Positions 63,061-64,000 of a stretch of 64,000 bases of DNA are shown here, one piece after another. Position numbers and translations under genes: made by a program. The notes beneath the pieces were generated by a model. It was not told the DNA's origin. It ran no database searches and saw only the letters and a program-made list of their open reading frames with translations. The number at the start of each line of letters is the position of its first letter. Positions within the stretch are counted from its first letter, which is position 1. The DNA comes from Monarcha castaneiventris obscurior (taxonomy: Eukaryota > Chordata > Aves > Passeriformes > Monarchidae), in the NCBI GenBank assembly GCA_026261815.1, contig JAMPIT010000350.1:3844001-3908000 (forward strand), in the 5' to 3' direction.

Positions 63061-64000
63061 TTTTCTGAATATAGAAACTCTGATGAAGATGTGGCTGTTT
63101 CTTGCCGAGATAGTTTGAAATGTAATTACCCTATCATTTCATGTATGTGAAGAAAGAGCTACAGCTCTTAAAAGCTTCTTCAAGATTCCCACTAAGTATG
63201 ATCCCAATTTTCATTCACACACAGACCTCCTGAGTTTTTTTCTTAAATGAAGGAACTGAGAAGAAAAAAATAGTAATAGGATAATTCTTAGATACTGTCT
63301 CTTTTTGTTTGAAAGCAAGAGCATTTTCACCAAGGTAGCAACAGAACAAGGGTTTTAAAAGCTTTGGAAGATTTCGGATTAGGAGGAGAAGGTGTCAAAT
63401 TTAATCAATTACAAATCAGTGTTTAAGAAGTCCTTCGTCCCCTGAAACATCCACAAGGAAGATAAACTGAGGGCAGACCTAATTCTAGACTATTAGTAGG
63501 AATGCCTGAGTACCCTGACCCTCACAATTAAAAGCTCAGAACTGTAAATTGTGTATCCAACCACTTGAGTGGAACCCAGAATTTTGAACCTGTGAAAAAC
63601 CTACTATAAAAATACCTTTTGCAATAGTGCCCTGAAGGGAAATTCACAGAAGTGATTCAGAAAATACAGCTAAGACAAATGCTTTGGGATATTTTCAGAC
63701 TAGTTGTTATATGCATATTCCTGAACTGCGGAGGTTGTGTAACTTCAGCTTGAGCTCTCTGAATATGGGACAATCTGGGGACATTTTTTATACAGTTTAA
63801 GCAGGAATTTAGCATCATTTCCTGAAGGTGAAGGGTAAGATTGTGCTCTCCGGGTAGATTGTTCTTTCAGGCTTTCACAACAGGCGGTCTGACTTGTTCA
63901 CAAAGGAGTGCTCTGAGAATGGTTCACAAGGTGAGGCTACCAACCAGAACTGTGTGCCAGCACCCAGGAAGTGTTCCAGAGCTGAAGGTTTTACACGGGA

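Larger units (their letters stand above)
55984..64000 (+). other. GUCY1A2: GUCY1A2 intron downstream of exon C (5' part)
   Basis: The intron opens with the consensus donor gtaagt and runs to the window edge. It holds CR1 pieces at 57860-57970 and 62555-63060, a T-tract at 56828-56843, an imperfect 35-bp tandem duplication at 60671-60740 and a 21-bp-period duplication at 61412-61447. The remainder is AT-rich sequence with no recognised coding content. The last GUCY1A2 exon was not seen here. Confidence 0.9.

Noticed and set aside
55984..64000. Search for the terminal GUCY1A2 exon
   Set aside because: No segment encodes the expected continuation after TTYQ (the cyclase-domain end with its PRSREELP-type motif), so the exon must lie downstream.

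Overview
The window is vertebrate genomic DNA, most likely from a bird. It holds one recognisable gene, the alpha-2 subunit of soluble (nitric-oxide-sensitive) guanylate cyclase, GUCY1A2, on the + strand. Three coding exons can be placed exactly from open frame, protein motifs and splice signals: 6569-7054, 24767-24910 and 55829-55983. Together they encode the end of the H-NOX-associated (PAS-like) region, the coiled-coil signalling helix and most of the class III cyclase catalytic domain. The 5' exons (heme-domain-like region and start codon) and the last coding exon with the 3' UTR lie outside the window. The bird assignment rests on eleven copies of avian-style CR1 LINEs, the absence of Alu, B1 or L1-type mammalian repeats, and the very high similarity of the protein to amniote GUCY1A2. 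The species cannot be told.

Layout: 1-6568 is the 3' part of an upstream intron. Exon A (6569-7054) is followed by a 17.7 kb intron (7055-24766), exon B (24767-24910), a 30.9 kb intron (24911-55828), exon C (55829-55983), and the first 8 kb of the next intron, which runs off the end. The introns are AT-rich and littered with CR1 fragments in both orientations (six minus, five plus). They also contain a composite CA/TA/ATCT microsatellite, A- and T-tracts, and a few short tandem duplications. I found no other convincing protein-coding gene, tRNA, rRNA or other RNA gene.

Function: alpha-2 pairs with beta-1 to form a heme-containing cytosolic or synaptic enzyme that makes cGMP from GTP when NO binds. 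The exons show the alpha-type half of the shared active site. Both metal-binding aspartates are present, in exons A and B. The Asn and Arg that beta-1 supplies are replaced by Thr and Lys in exon C.

The most unusual non-coding structure is a near-perfect inverted repeat at 50687-51087 inside the large intron. It has two 134-bp arms (about 96% identical, including 66 bp without a mismatch) around a 133-bp spacer, and no recognised repeat family explains it. I see no sign of a novel multi-gene system in this window.
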